Origin: Saccharomyces paradoxus
Lineage: Eukaryota; Ascomycota; Saccharomycetes; Saccharomycetales; Saccharomycetaceae
Reading direction: 5' to 3'
Length of the DNA stretch: 64,000 nt
Assembly: GCF_002079055.1 (NCBI RefSeq)
Contig: NC_047501.1
Span: 806,001-870,000, forward strand
A program made the translations under genes and the position numbers. Under the pieces are notes generated by a model, which searched no databases, was not told where the DNA came from, and worked only from the letters and a program-made list of their open reading frames with translations. Every line of letters starts with the position of its first letter. Positions within the stretch are counted from its first letter, which is position 1. Of this stretch, positions 26,447-36,100 are shown one piece after another.

Positions 26447-27072
26447 TACTCCTTCCTAAGAGGAGTGGTATACCCTCTGATGGATTATATAACGGTGTTT
26501 AAGAACATCTCGGAACTAAGTATAATCTTTGTTTATTCATATTACGCGAGGTTTGCTTGCAGGGTAATAGAACAGATTACATGTTCGGCATTGCCGAAAT
26601 TTATAATTAGGCATAGCAACCCGATTGTTAAAAGGAAGACATATTATATTGTAGAGGCAGGCAATTATCAACCTTAACACATAATTATACCTATGCGGAA
26701 CTACGGAAAGGCAAAGTTAATCAATTAATTGAACGATTAACTAAAAAGTCTTATACACACATATATATAAAGTATATGAATCGTTGGGCTGAACATATCA
26801 CAGATTTAGTGTTATATTGGACATATTTAGTACATCTAATCAGCTTTTTTTTTATATACCTCTCTTGTGCGGTAGAAAAAATGTTTCAGTCTTAACTAAT
26901 ATTACACTTTAACTACTAATTATCCGCAAATTTTAAATGAATAACCGACTGAGTTTGAAGCTGGCATAAAGGATATCTCCCTTGGCAATCGGTCAACAAG
27001 TACGATAAAAAAGTCGGATTAATATTTGTTTACGTATAAGCAAATAAGTACTTATACTGCTTTAAAAAAGGA
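26447..27072. other. Unassigned AT-rich DNA between LTR relics and SNF2 3' end
   Basis: About 626 bp without a gene I recognise. A 70-codon plus-strand frame (26465-26677) shows no family features. There are TA-rich stretches at 26760-26780 and a T run at about 26846-26853. The part nearest SNF2 (after about 26830) is probably its terminator and 3' region. The rest may be further eroded LTR DNA, but I could not match it. Confidence 0.4.
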
Positions 27073-30000
27073 CTATATACTTGCTTCTGTCATGCTCGAA
27101 TCCGCTTCATCTGTGAGAGATTCAGCCACACTTGAAGTAACAACAGGAGGCAATACGAGGGGTTTAGTGCCATACTGTTCGTCAAATTTAGCAAAGTCGA
27201 TTGCTGAGTTATCGTCCATTATCTCACGGTATTTTTTGGTGACCATTTTTTCCAGTTCTAGAGAGTCTTCATATACTACTGAACCCTCAGTATTGTATAT
27301 CCTGGCGTTGGAAAATATCAAATGGAAGTCTTGAAGGGTCTCTTTGAGTGAGTTATAAGCTAACATTTCAATATGTGTGTTAATGTTGTCAAAGGCCACA
27401 GGGTACTTGATAATCATATAGTAATCAGGATAGAGTGCTTTGGAAGGTTTGGCGAGGAAAATGTCGGAAAGTCTCCTTCCAGCTTCATTTTCATAATTGA
27501 GGGCGAAGTGGTATAAGATTAGAGCTTGTTTAGCAACTTTCTCCCTAATGTCAATAGGGCTGGTTGCTGCAGCGGGAGTACGGACATATTCAAGCCCATT
27601 CCTTGCTTTCGGTGGTCTTCCTCGACCACGTCCTCGTCCTCGACCGCGACCGCGACCTCGACCACGGCCCCTTGCTGAGGTTCTTGCTGATTTAACAGAT
27701 GTTTTACCCGCCGTACGTGGTTTTGGAATGTCCATAAAACTTTCACTTGGTGAATTATCGCCAGTAACCGGACTTGATTCAAGCACTGGTGCTTCAGAGT
27801 TCTCAGATGCTTCAAGCTTGACTTTCTTAGGTCTCCCTCGTGGCCTTCCCGCCTTTCTCTTTTTAGATAAGAAATCATCGTCATTCATCGCCAAATCCGC
27901 ATCTGTCCGATATTCAGCCGAATTAGGGTCGTTTCTAGGATCGTTATTATCAGCGTCAATGAACTCGCCCTTAACCTCCGTATCCTCATCAACGGTCTCG
28001 CTCTTATCTTCCTTTTTTGTTCTTTGTTTTCTTGCATGCTTATCATTTTTTTCATCATCACTAACTTCAAATTGTCTTAACCATTGCTCTTCAGACATAT
28101 TATCGTTGTAAGTTGCCGTTTTACGCTCCCTTGCACCCCTCCCATTGTAAACAGCAGCAGATTCTGATTCTTCACGCTTAAGCTCGGCACCAATATCTCT
28201 ACTGTAAATATCAGGTAATTCATCCTTTTCTAAAAGACGGCTCTTCACTCCCAATTCCTCCTCTTTCTTTGATCTATCGTCATCCATTTTTGAGAGGATA
28301 GCCATTTCTTCATCATTTCGAGCAAGAATTTCGTTGATTTCTGAATCTTTCAACTCTTCTTCTTCTTCAACACCAGATTCTCTTTTCTTTCTACGTTCCT
28401 CTTCTGCATCTAGCAACGATCTGAGTAACGCTTCCTGTTCTTCTGATGTAGATTTGTTATCGAATTTACCTGCTTGAATGACTTTTCCATCAATATCTAG
28501 TTTTTTGTAAGCTCTCTCGAGAATAACTTCCTCGACTGAATTTGTGGTAATTAATCTTAGAATTCTAACTTCATTTTTCTGACCAATTCTATGGGCCCTA
28601 TCCTGAGCTTGTAAATCTTGATGTGGATTCCAGTCAGTATCAAAAATAATGACAGTGTCTGCAGTTTGTAAATTCAAACCCAAACCACCTGCTCTGGTTG
28701 ATAAGATAAAGCACAAGTATTCCGAATTAGGCGCGTTAAATAGACGCAAGAGTTCACTACGCTCATCAGATTTCGTATGACCATCTAATCTCAGATACTT
28801 GATGTTGATATACCTTAAAAAATCTTCCATAATATCCATAATTTGGGTCATTTGAAAAAAAATCAATACCCTATGCCCGGTTGCCTTGAGTTTAGGTAAG
28901 ATTCTATCTAATAGTTCAAATTTGCCAGCAACACGCCAAATATCATCATTTGTTTCTCTCGTCGGATTGATTTGATCCTCGACTTCTTCAAATACAAAAG
29001 GGTGATTACAGATTTTCTTTAATTGCATGATTTGATTATTAAAACCTCTTAAACCTACCATTTTCTTATTATTTTGGTCACCAATAAAGAGACGACGGTA
29101 CTTCAACATTTGTTGGTACATGATTTGTTGTAAAGCACTCATTTTGCACTTCACTACTTTCTCAACTTTATCCGGTAGTTCTTTTTCCACATCCTTTTTC
29201 AAACGACGCAATAAGAAGGGCCTTAGGACTTTATGCAATCTCCTAATAACCAAAAGCGTTTCTTCTTCACTCAATTCAATTTTATCCTGTCCGCCGGTAT
29301 TGGCAAAGGGTGTATTGAACCACTCATCGAAAGATTTCACGGAGTTGAAAATCTTGGGTAACACAAAATTTAATAAGGCCCATAGTTCTGGCAAGTTATT
29401 TTGTAGTGGTGTACCAGTCAAAATTAACCTATAATCTGCGTGGTAATGCGTGTTCAAAGTTAAAGAAAGCTTGGATTGTGCGTTTTTCATTCTATGGCCT
29501 TCATCAATAATCATATGTACCCACTTTACTTTAGAGAGAAGTGCTCTTTCTTTAATAATATACTCGAATGTAGTCAGAACAACATCAAATTCCCCGGCTT
29601 TTATCTTAGCCTGCTTAGCCTTTCTTTCATTTGGTGAACCTTTGAATGATATGGCTCTTAAGGTGGGGGCCCATTTGGCGAATTCACTGCTCCAATTTGA
29701 CAACGTAGATAAAGGAACAATGACTAGATATGGTCCACGAATATTCTTCATTTCATATAGATATGTAAGCAAGGAAATCGTCTGGATAGTTTTACCAAGA
29801 CCCATTTCGTCTGCTAATATACCATTTAAATGGTTATTGAAAAGTGATACCATCCACTGTAAACCCTTGATTTGATAGTCTTTTAGGGTACCGCCAACCA
29901 ATATTGAAGGCTGCTTTTTGATGTCTTCTTTAATTCTGTGTGCAACATTGTAGTAATCGACGTTAGAATTGTCATCATCGTCGTCGTATTCTTCATCCTT

Positions 30001-32220
30001 CATCTTGGGTACCATAGATAAATCATCCACTTCCTCCGATGCTTCCTTTATGTGGGAGTCAATCATTTCTTTAGTATATTTTTGCTGGTCCTTTACCGCT
30101 CTTGTTAAAGAATCCAAAAATGCGTTTGTTTGCCTTAGAAGATGTGTAATTCTTGTATCTTTGGTTTGGTCTAATAATTTTATATATGCTTCCTCATCAT
30201 TCGCCTTTAAAGCTTGTAAACGTTCTTTCGCCTTTTTTTCAGCCCTCTTTTGTTCGTCTCTTTCTAAATTAGTATGGGTAGCAATAAGTCTATGGCCAAA
30301 TTTCAACCTTTTATTCTTTTTATCTTGTCTTCTATTGTATTGATTAATGGCAGATTTATTCATAGACTTTAGCCTTGCTGCTGCTTCGATCTTCTTCCTT
30401 TCCAACTTTAATAATTCATGGTTCTTATATAATTGATTTGTTAGCAATGCGTCTTGAATATTGATGTTTCTAATTTTCGAAAGAAAATTTGGATGTGTAT
30501 TGGTTAATAAAGAGTTTTGATGCCATTCAAATTGTAACACATGTCCTCTTACGGCTTTTTGTAACGGTAACAATTGCAAAGCATAATAGTCATAAAGGGC
30601 ATTTTCCCTGGTTGATTCCGTACATTCATCATTCAGCAGTTTATCCAAGCAGTCATTCACTGTAGTATCTAGGTTTAATGCAATTAAAGTTTGGTAAATG
30701 TCGGTAGCAGTATGTGTGTCGATACCAACCGGTAGAACGCCAGGCTCAATCGTAAACTTTGCGTGATCCGAATTGTCCAATAAAGTCTGGTAGTCAATAC
30801 TACCATGGCAGACATTTGGCATCGTAAAAGAATCGACCATTATATCAGGATCATCCATATCTACCACTTTTACAGCTTCCTTATATTGATCTTGAAGGAC
30901 ATTTAAAGGAACGGGTTTCTGTGGTTTTGGCGGTTTATTTTGTTCAGTGAGGGCCTTACTATTATTAGACGCTGTTCCAGCGGCGTTTGGCACAGTTTCG
31001 TTTTCTTCTTTTTTTGATTCTGTTTGCGCCATTGGAGTACCGCTTACATTTTGCGTATTTTTATCGAGTGGGCTGTCTTTTGCAATATGTTCATTAGAAG
31101 GACCAGCTGGTGGAACAGGTGCAATAGCTTTGTCCCTGCCGTCCAGAGGTGCATGTTTGGTAGGTCCAGACACGTTTTCAGCGTCAGTGTTATTGTACTG
31201 GGAATTGGAACTGGGTTGCTGCGTATCATTGCCACCATTATGCTTTGATTGACTAATTTGATCCGTAGGTTGTCTTCTCCTAGCAAACTCACTCAAAGAC
31301 AATAACATTCTTTTAAAATCTGGAGGATGGTTGATAGATTTTTGAATGACAGCTTGAAATTCAAATGGAATAGGTTTTCTATTTACCAAACATTTTAGAG
31401 ATGTGATCTGGGCCTTTAACAGTTCGGATTGCTCGGCAGTAAACATTGTCATAGGTAATCTTCTGCCCTGTTGCGGCCTCGCTTGAGCCTGCTGTGCTTG
31501 TTGTGCATGCTGTGCTTGTTGTGCATGCTGTGCTTGTTGTGCATGCTGTGCTTGTTGTGCACGCTGTGCTTGAAATTGCGCCTGCTGCATCTGCGCCTGC
31601 TGAGGCATTGGAGAATCTATTTGCGAACTTGGCATCACATTTGAATCTTGAATATTATGTTCCTGCAATTGTAGATTTTGAGCCTGTAGTTCAGAAGTAT
31701 TAACGTTGAAGCTATTGTGGTTTGAATTATTGGGTTTCTCCGCAGCACCTTCTCCGTTATTTCCTGGTGTTGGTGAAAAATTGGTTGCATTCAATGATCC
31801 AACTGAAGACTGCCGTTGTGGTAGCATGTTGTTACTGCCATTGCTATTTAACGGCATCTGTGTGTGCATGGTTGGTGATTGATGAGCAGAAGTGCTAAAA
31901 GATTCATTGCCATTCAGTTGCATATTCGGAGCTAAATGTGGGGAAGCAGAGGCAGAAATGTGCGAAGAAGTATTATTCGGCAGTTCTGCTTGATCCGAAG
32001 AATTTGGAACGATGCTTTGCTGAGAAACTGCAATACCTTGCTGTTGGCGTTGCATTTGTAATTCTTGGCGTTGCTTGGCAGCAAATTGTAACACTTTAGT
32101 CAGATAAATAAACTCCGGTACACTTGGAGCATTCATTCCGTGCTCATTTCTTAAATGCTGCCATCTTAAATAGCAGCGGTTGACTTCTTCGTTGCTAAAT
32201 TGACGCTGTGGTATGTTCAT
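27073..32220 (-). CDS. SNF2: SWI/SNF chromatin-remodelling ATPase Snf2
   Basis: Snf2 is the catalytic DNA translocase of the SWI/SNF complex, which slides and ejects nucleosomes at promoters. In its 1,715 residues I see a Gln/Asn/Ala-rich activator-binding N-terminus with a hexapeptide repeat (about 217-245) and an HSA region near 600-680 that binds actin-related proteins. The helicase core has Walker A DEMGLGKT (Lys810), the DEGH box and C-terminal helicase motifs ending near [12 protein letters not shown] glycine-arginine repeat/AT-hook region follows, and a bromodomain (about 1555-1665, conserved Asn in ARIYN near 1643) ends the protein. It is 12 residues longer than the S288C protein I remember, at least partly through the repeat. 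The gene is divergent from YPK9. Confidence 0.98.
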   Translation of the reverse strand: MNIPQRQFSNEEVNRCYLRWQHLRNEHGMNAPSVPEFIYLTKVLQFAAKQRQELQMQRQQQGIAVSQQSIVPNSSDQAELPNNTSSHISASASPHLAPNMQLNGNESFSTSAHQSPTMHTQMPLNSNGSNNMLPQRQSSVGSLNATNFSPTPGNNGEGAAEKPNNSNHNSFNVNTSELQAQNLQLQEHNIQDSNVMPSSQIDSPMPQQAQMQQAQFQAQRAQQAQHAQQAQHAQQAQHAQQAQQAQARPQQGRRLPMTMFTAEQSELLKAQITSLKCLVNRKPIPFEFQAVIQKSINHPPDFKRMLLSLSEFARRRQPTDQISQSKHNGGNDTQQPSSNSQYNNTDAENVSGPTKHAPLDGRDKAIAPVPPAGPSNEHIAKDSPLDKNTQNVSGTPMAQTESKKEENETVPNAAGTASNNSKALTEQNKPPKPQKPVPLNVLQDQYKEAVKVVDMDDPDIMVDSFTMPNVCHGSIDYQTLLDNSDHAKFTIEPGVLPVGIDTHTATDIYQTLIALNLDTTVNDCLDKLLNDECTESTRENALYDYYALQLLPLQKAVRGHVLQFEWHQNSLLTNTHPNFLSKIRNINIQDALLTNQLYKNHELLKLERKKIEAAARLKSMNKSAINQYNRRQDKKNKRLKFGHRLIATHTNLERDEQKRAEKKAKERLQALKANDEEAYIKLLDQTKDTRITHLLRQTNAFLDSLTRAVKDQQKYTKEMIDSHIKEASEEVDDLSMVPKMKDEEYDDDDDNSNVDYYNVAHRIKEDIKKQPSILVGGTLKDYQIKGLQWMVSLFNNHLNGILADEMGLGKTIQTISLLTYLYEMKNIRGPYLVIVPLSTLSNWSSEFAKWAPTLRAISFKGSPNERKAKQAKIKAGEFDVVLTTFEYIIKERALLSKVKWVHMIIDEGHRMKNAQSKLSLTLNTHYHADYRLILTGTPLQNNLPELWALLNFVLPKIFNSVKSFDEWFNTPFANTGGQDKIELSEEETLLVIRRLHKVLRPFLLRRLKKDVEKELPDKVEKVVKCKMSALQQIMYQQMLKYRRLFIGDQNNKKMVGLRGFNNQIMQLKKICNHPFVFEEVEDQINPTRETNDDIWRVAGKFELLDRILPKLKATGHRVLIFFQMTQIMDIMEDFLRYINIKYLRLDGHTKSDERSELLRLFNAPNSEYLCFILSTRAGGLGLNLQTADTVIIFDTDWNPHQDLQAQDRAHRIGQKNEVRILRLITTNSVEEVILERAYKKLDIDGKVIQAGKFDNKSTSEEQEALLRSLLDAEEERRKKRESGVEEEEELKDSEINEILARNDEEMAILSKMDDDRSKKEEELGVKSRLLEKDELPDIYSRDIGAELKREESESAAVYNGRGARERKTATYNDNMSEEQWLRQFEVSDDEKNDKHARKQRTKKEDKSETVDEDTEVKGEFIDADNNDPRNDPNSAEYRTDADLAMNDDDFLSKKRKAGRPRGRPKKVKLEASENSEAPVLESSPVTGDNSPSESFMDIPKPRTAGKTSVKSARTSARGRGRGRGRGRGRGRGRGRPPKARNGLEYVRTPAAATSPIDIREKVAKQALILYHFALNYENEAGRRLSDIFLAKPSKALYPDYYMIIKYPVAFDNINTHIEMLAYNSLKETLQDFHLIFSNARIYNTEGSVVYEDSLELEKMVTKKYREIMDDNSAIDFAKFDEQYGTKPLVLPPVVTSSVAESLTDEADSSMTEASI
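27617..27671. repeat. Gly-Arg dipeptide-coding repeat in SNF2
   Basis: A CG-rich hexamer-type repeat encodes about nine GR pairs before RPPKAR. It gives an AT-hook-like, RGG-type basic stretch just upstream of the bromodomain. Its GC content is much higher than the surroundings. Confidence 0.8.
31490..31572. repeat. 18-bp minisatellite in SNF2 encoding QQAQHA repeats
   Basis: About four and a half tandem copies of an 18-bp unit (TGCTTGTTGTGCATGCTG on the plus strand) encode (QQAQHA)n in the Snf2 N-terminal activation-interaction region. The copies are almost identical at the nucleotide level, so recent expansion or contraction is likely. Confidence 0.9.
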
Positions 32221-33147
32221 GGCAGATAATTAATTAAAAAGCGTGAAAGTAGCAGGAAGTCACGATCAGACGAAACAACAGAATAGCTAACCTTTCCGAA
32301 AATTTAAATAGAAAAGCTTCACGTATGCTACAAACCGTTCGTTTATTGGGACTCTGGAGATGACCTTACTTTCAAAGTATTTGCCCTACCATCTCAGGAT
32401 GGCCCCGTTCCGTTAATCACTTGTTGATATTTGTCTTTCAAACGCGGTTTTCAAAATGTCACGAACAACGGGTTGCGGGTAATCGGTTATCACTATTTTC
32501 ACCGGCGGCTATTTTTTTCTTCAACATAAGTAATTGATACGCAACCTGCTGCGTGTGAGACTTCAATGAGGGCAAGCGTGTTAATTAATTCGTATCGATA
32601 TACACAATAGAAACATTGAGTGCGTCCCCTTCATTATGCCCTGGCCATCATGTCTTCCTCCTTTTTTCCGACTCCTTGTTGGGCTTTAGTGTCCTTATAT
32701 TCACCCAGAGTGAGGTTTAAGCATCATGCCTTTTGGAAGTGAGAGAGTTTTAAGACAAAGAAAAATACAAAAATAGTCACCTCCATCTTTTTATTATGAC
32801 ATTCTAAAGCATTTTTTATGAATTTAGAAAAATGTCTTGTCATATATATATATATATATATGTATGTATTTAGTGCAACCGCGGCCAACAGGGGGGTATG
32901 GGTATAAAGAAGTGATAGAAGAAGTGGAAAATGAAAAAAAAAATGGAAATCAAGAAAAAGAGTAGTGAAAAAAGAAAAAGGAAAAAAAAGGGCAAGGAAG
33001 AGGAAGCAATATTATAGGGTTTGGAAGTGTTGGACTTGTGTTAATTTTTGATTAATAATAGTGCAGAGCCAGTGAAGAAGATTCTTCTATAAAAAAATAA
33101 ATAAAGGGAGCTCAAACCTACTGATAGATCTTGCATATACTCCAGTA
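32221..33147. other. Divergent SNF2-YPK9 intergenic region
   Basis: A 927-bp non-coding region. It holds a Reb1 site CGGGTAA (32476-32482), a CCCCT stress-element core near 32628, a (TA)n microsatellite (32842-32861) and A/G-rich tracts from about 32930 to 33000 ahead of YPK9. No RNA gene hallmarks were recognised. Confidence 0.55.
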
Positions 33148-36100
33148 ATGGATATTCCCTCTTCAGATCATATTCCCCATAGCCAAAGAAGCGATAGGAA
33201 CCGAAGAATGCCGAGGGCTTCTTTTTCCTCTACAGCCACTACTTCTACGGCGGCCACATTAACTTCTGCGATGGTCCTGGAGCAAAATAATTCTGAACCG
33301 TACGCAGGTGCAACATTCGAAGCTGTACCAAGCTCCATTGTATCATTCCATCACCCTCATTCTTTCCAATCAAGTAACTTCCCAAGCCCTCATTCGTCGG
33401 GGAACCTCGAGCAGAGAGGCCGCCGATTGACTGAATCAGAACCCTTAGTATTATCTTCGGCTGAACAGTCTCGAAGCTCTTCTAGAAATCCCTCTCATTT
33501 TCGATTTTTTACTCAAGAGCAAATATCTAATGCTGAAGGGGCCTCCACATTAGAAAATACAGACTATGACATGGCCTGGGATGCCACCCCCGCTTATGAA
33601 CAAGATAGAATCTATGGTACGGGCCCCTCCTCCAGACGCTCTTCCATTCGAAGTTTTTCTAGGGCTTCATCTCTCTCAAATGCAAAGTCTTATGGATCTT
33701 TCAGTAAGAGGGGCCGCTCTAGTTCAAGGGCACCACAAAGATTAGCAGACAATTCCGGTACTGAGTTCGTTTACCACTCCGCCACACATTCATCATCCAG
33801 CTTATCAAGATATACGACTAGAGAAAGAATTCCTATTGAACTGGAAAGTCAAACGGATGAAATACTAGAAGACGAATCTTGCACTCATTCTTTAGAATCT
33901 TCAAATAGTAGGCGATCCTTAAGCGAAAACAACAGAGGAAGCCTTTCTGGTCACGATGACGTTCATAACCAGCATAGTGAATATCTAAAACCTGACTATC
34001 ATGAAAAATTTTATCCTCAATATACACCAAACTTGCATTACCAGAGGTTTTACATTGCAGAAGAGGATTTAGTGATCGGTATCGCTGCTTACCAGACCTC
34101 TAAGTTCTGGTATATTATTTATAACCTGTGCTGTCTCTCCACTTTTGGGTTAGTTTACCTTTTAACAAGATGGCTCCCCTACCTCAAGGTTAAATTTTAT
34201 GGTCTGAAAGTGCCGTTAGCTAAAGCAGAATGGGTCGTGGTAGAGAATGAATTTGGTGAATTTGTCATGCAGCCAATTGATAGGCAGTGGTATAATAGAC
34301 CATTAAGCACAGTTTTACCTTTCGAAAACTACCCTAATCCGTCATATGAACCCAATGATATCAATTTGAGTCATCACCATGCCAACGAAATTAATCCGAA
34401 TGTACCTATCTTAATCACATTTGAATACAGATATATCAAGTTCATCTACTCACCGCTCGATGATCTTTTTAAGACTAACAATAATTGGATAGATCCTGAC
34501 TGGGTGGATTTAGGTACTGTATCAAATGGGTTGACTAAAGGAGTACAAGAAGATAGAGAACTTGCATTCGGCAAAAATCAAATTAATCTAAGAATGAAAA
34601 CTACTTCAGAAATTCTATTCAATGAAGTGTTGCATCCGTTCTATGTATTTCAAGTGTTTTCTATAATTTTGTGGGGCATCGATGAATACTACTATTACGC
34701 TGCATGCATTTTTTTGATTTCTGTGCTGTCTATTTTCGATTCATTGAATGAACAGAAGAAAGTATCAAGGAACTTGTCTGAAATGTCACGCTTCCATTGT
34801 GACGTTCGTGTCTTAAGGGATAAGTTTTGGACAACGATAAGCTCATCAGAGTTAGTTCCAGGCGATATATTTGAAGTATCCGATCCAAATATAACAGTAT
34901 TGCCATGTGACTCTATTCTTTTGTCTAGTGATTGTATAGTCAATGAGTCCATGCTAACTGGTGAATCTGTACCCGTTTCGAAATTTCCAGCTACGGAAGA
35001 AACAATGTACCAATTATGTGACGACTTCCAGAGCACGCAGATATCGAGTTTTGTTTCCAAGTCCTTTTTGTATAACGGTACAAGTATGATTCGAGCAAGG
35101 ATTGCCCCGGGGCAAACTGCTGCTTTAGCGATGGTCGTAAGGACGGGATTCTCAACAACAAAGGGTTCATTAGTTCGTTCCATGGTTTTTCCAAAACCAA
35201 CTGGTTTTAAATTCTACAAAGATTCCTTTAAATACATTGGGTTCATGTCACTGATCGCCGTTTTTGGTTTCTGCGTTAGTTGCGTTCAGTTTATTAAACT
35301 TGGTTTAGACAAGAGAACAATGATATTAAGAGCTTTAGATATTATAACGATTGTAGTGCCACCAGCTTTGCCCGCAACCTTAACCATTGGTACAAATTTT
35401 GCTTTGAGTAGATTAAAGGAGAAGGGAATATTTTGTATTTCTCCAACAAGGCTTAACATTAGTGGTAAAATCGATGTTATGTGTTTTGATAAAACTGGAA
35501 CTCTTACAGAGGATGGGTTGGACGTACTTGGAGTACAACTGTCGCAGGCAACAGGGGTCAAAGGCCAGAGATTCGGAGAGCTATTAAGAGACATTCGCCA
35601 AGTATTCCCCAAATTTTCTTTAAACGATTGCAGTTCTCCATTGGATTTTAAGTCTAGAAACTTTTTCATGTCATTATTAACATGCCACTCACTGAGATCA
35701 GTTGATGGGAATTTACTTGGTGATCCATTAGACTTTAAAATGTTTCAATTTACTGGTTGGTCATTTGAAGAGGACTTCCAAAAACAGGCATTCCATTCAT
35801 TATACGAGGAAAGACATGAGGACGATGTTTTCCCGGAAAATTCAGATATTATTCCTGCCGTGGTTCACCCTGATGGTGATAATCCGGAAAATACGTTTAC
35901 TGATAATGATCCTCATAATTTTCTGGGGGTAGTTAGAAGCTTCGAATTCTTATCTGAGCTAAGACGCATGAGCGTAATAGTTAAAACCAATAATGAAGAT
36001 GTATATTGGTCGTTTACTAAAGGTGCGCCCGAAGTGATTTCGGAAATATGTAATAAATCGACCTTACCTGCAGATTTTGAAGAAGTGTTACGTCGTTACA

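Noticed and set aside
26465-26677. 70-codon plus-strand frame beside the LTR relics
   Set aside because: Short, no known motif, and located in AT-rich unassigned DNA; chance is sufficient.
27497-28111. 204-codon plus-strand frame opposite SNF2
   Set aside because: It is antisense to the Gly-Arg and acidic regions of SNF2; its Pro-Arg and Ser runs are just the complement of that coding repeat.
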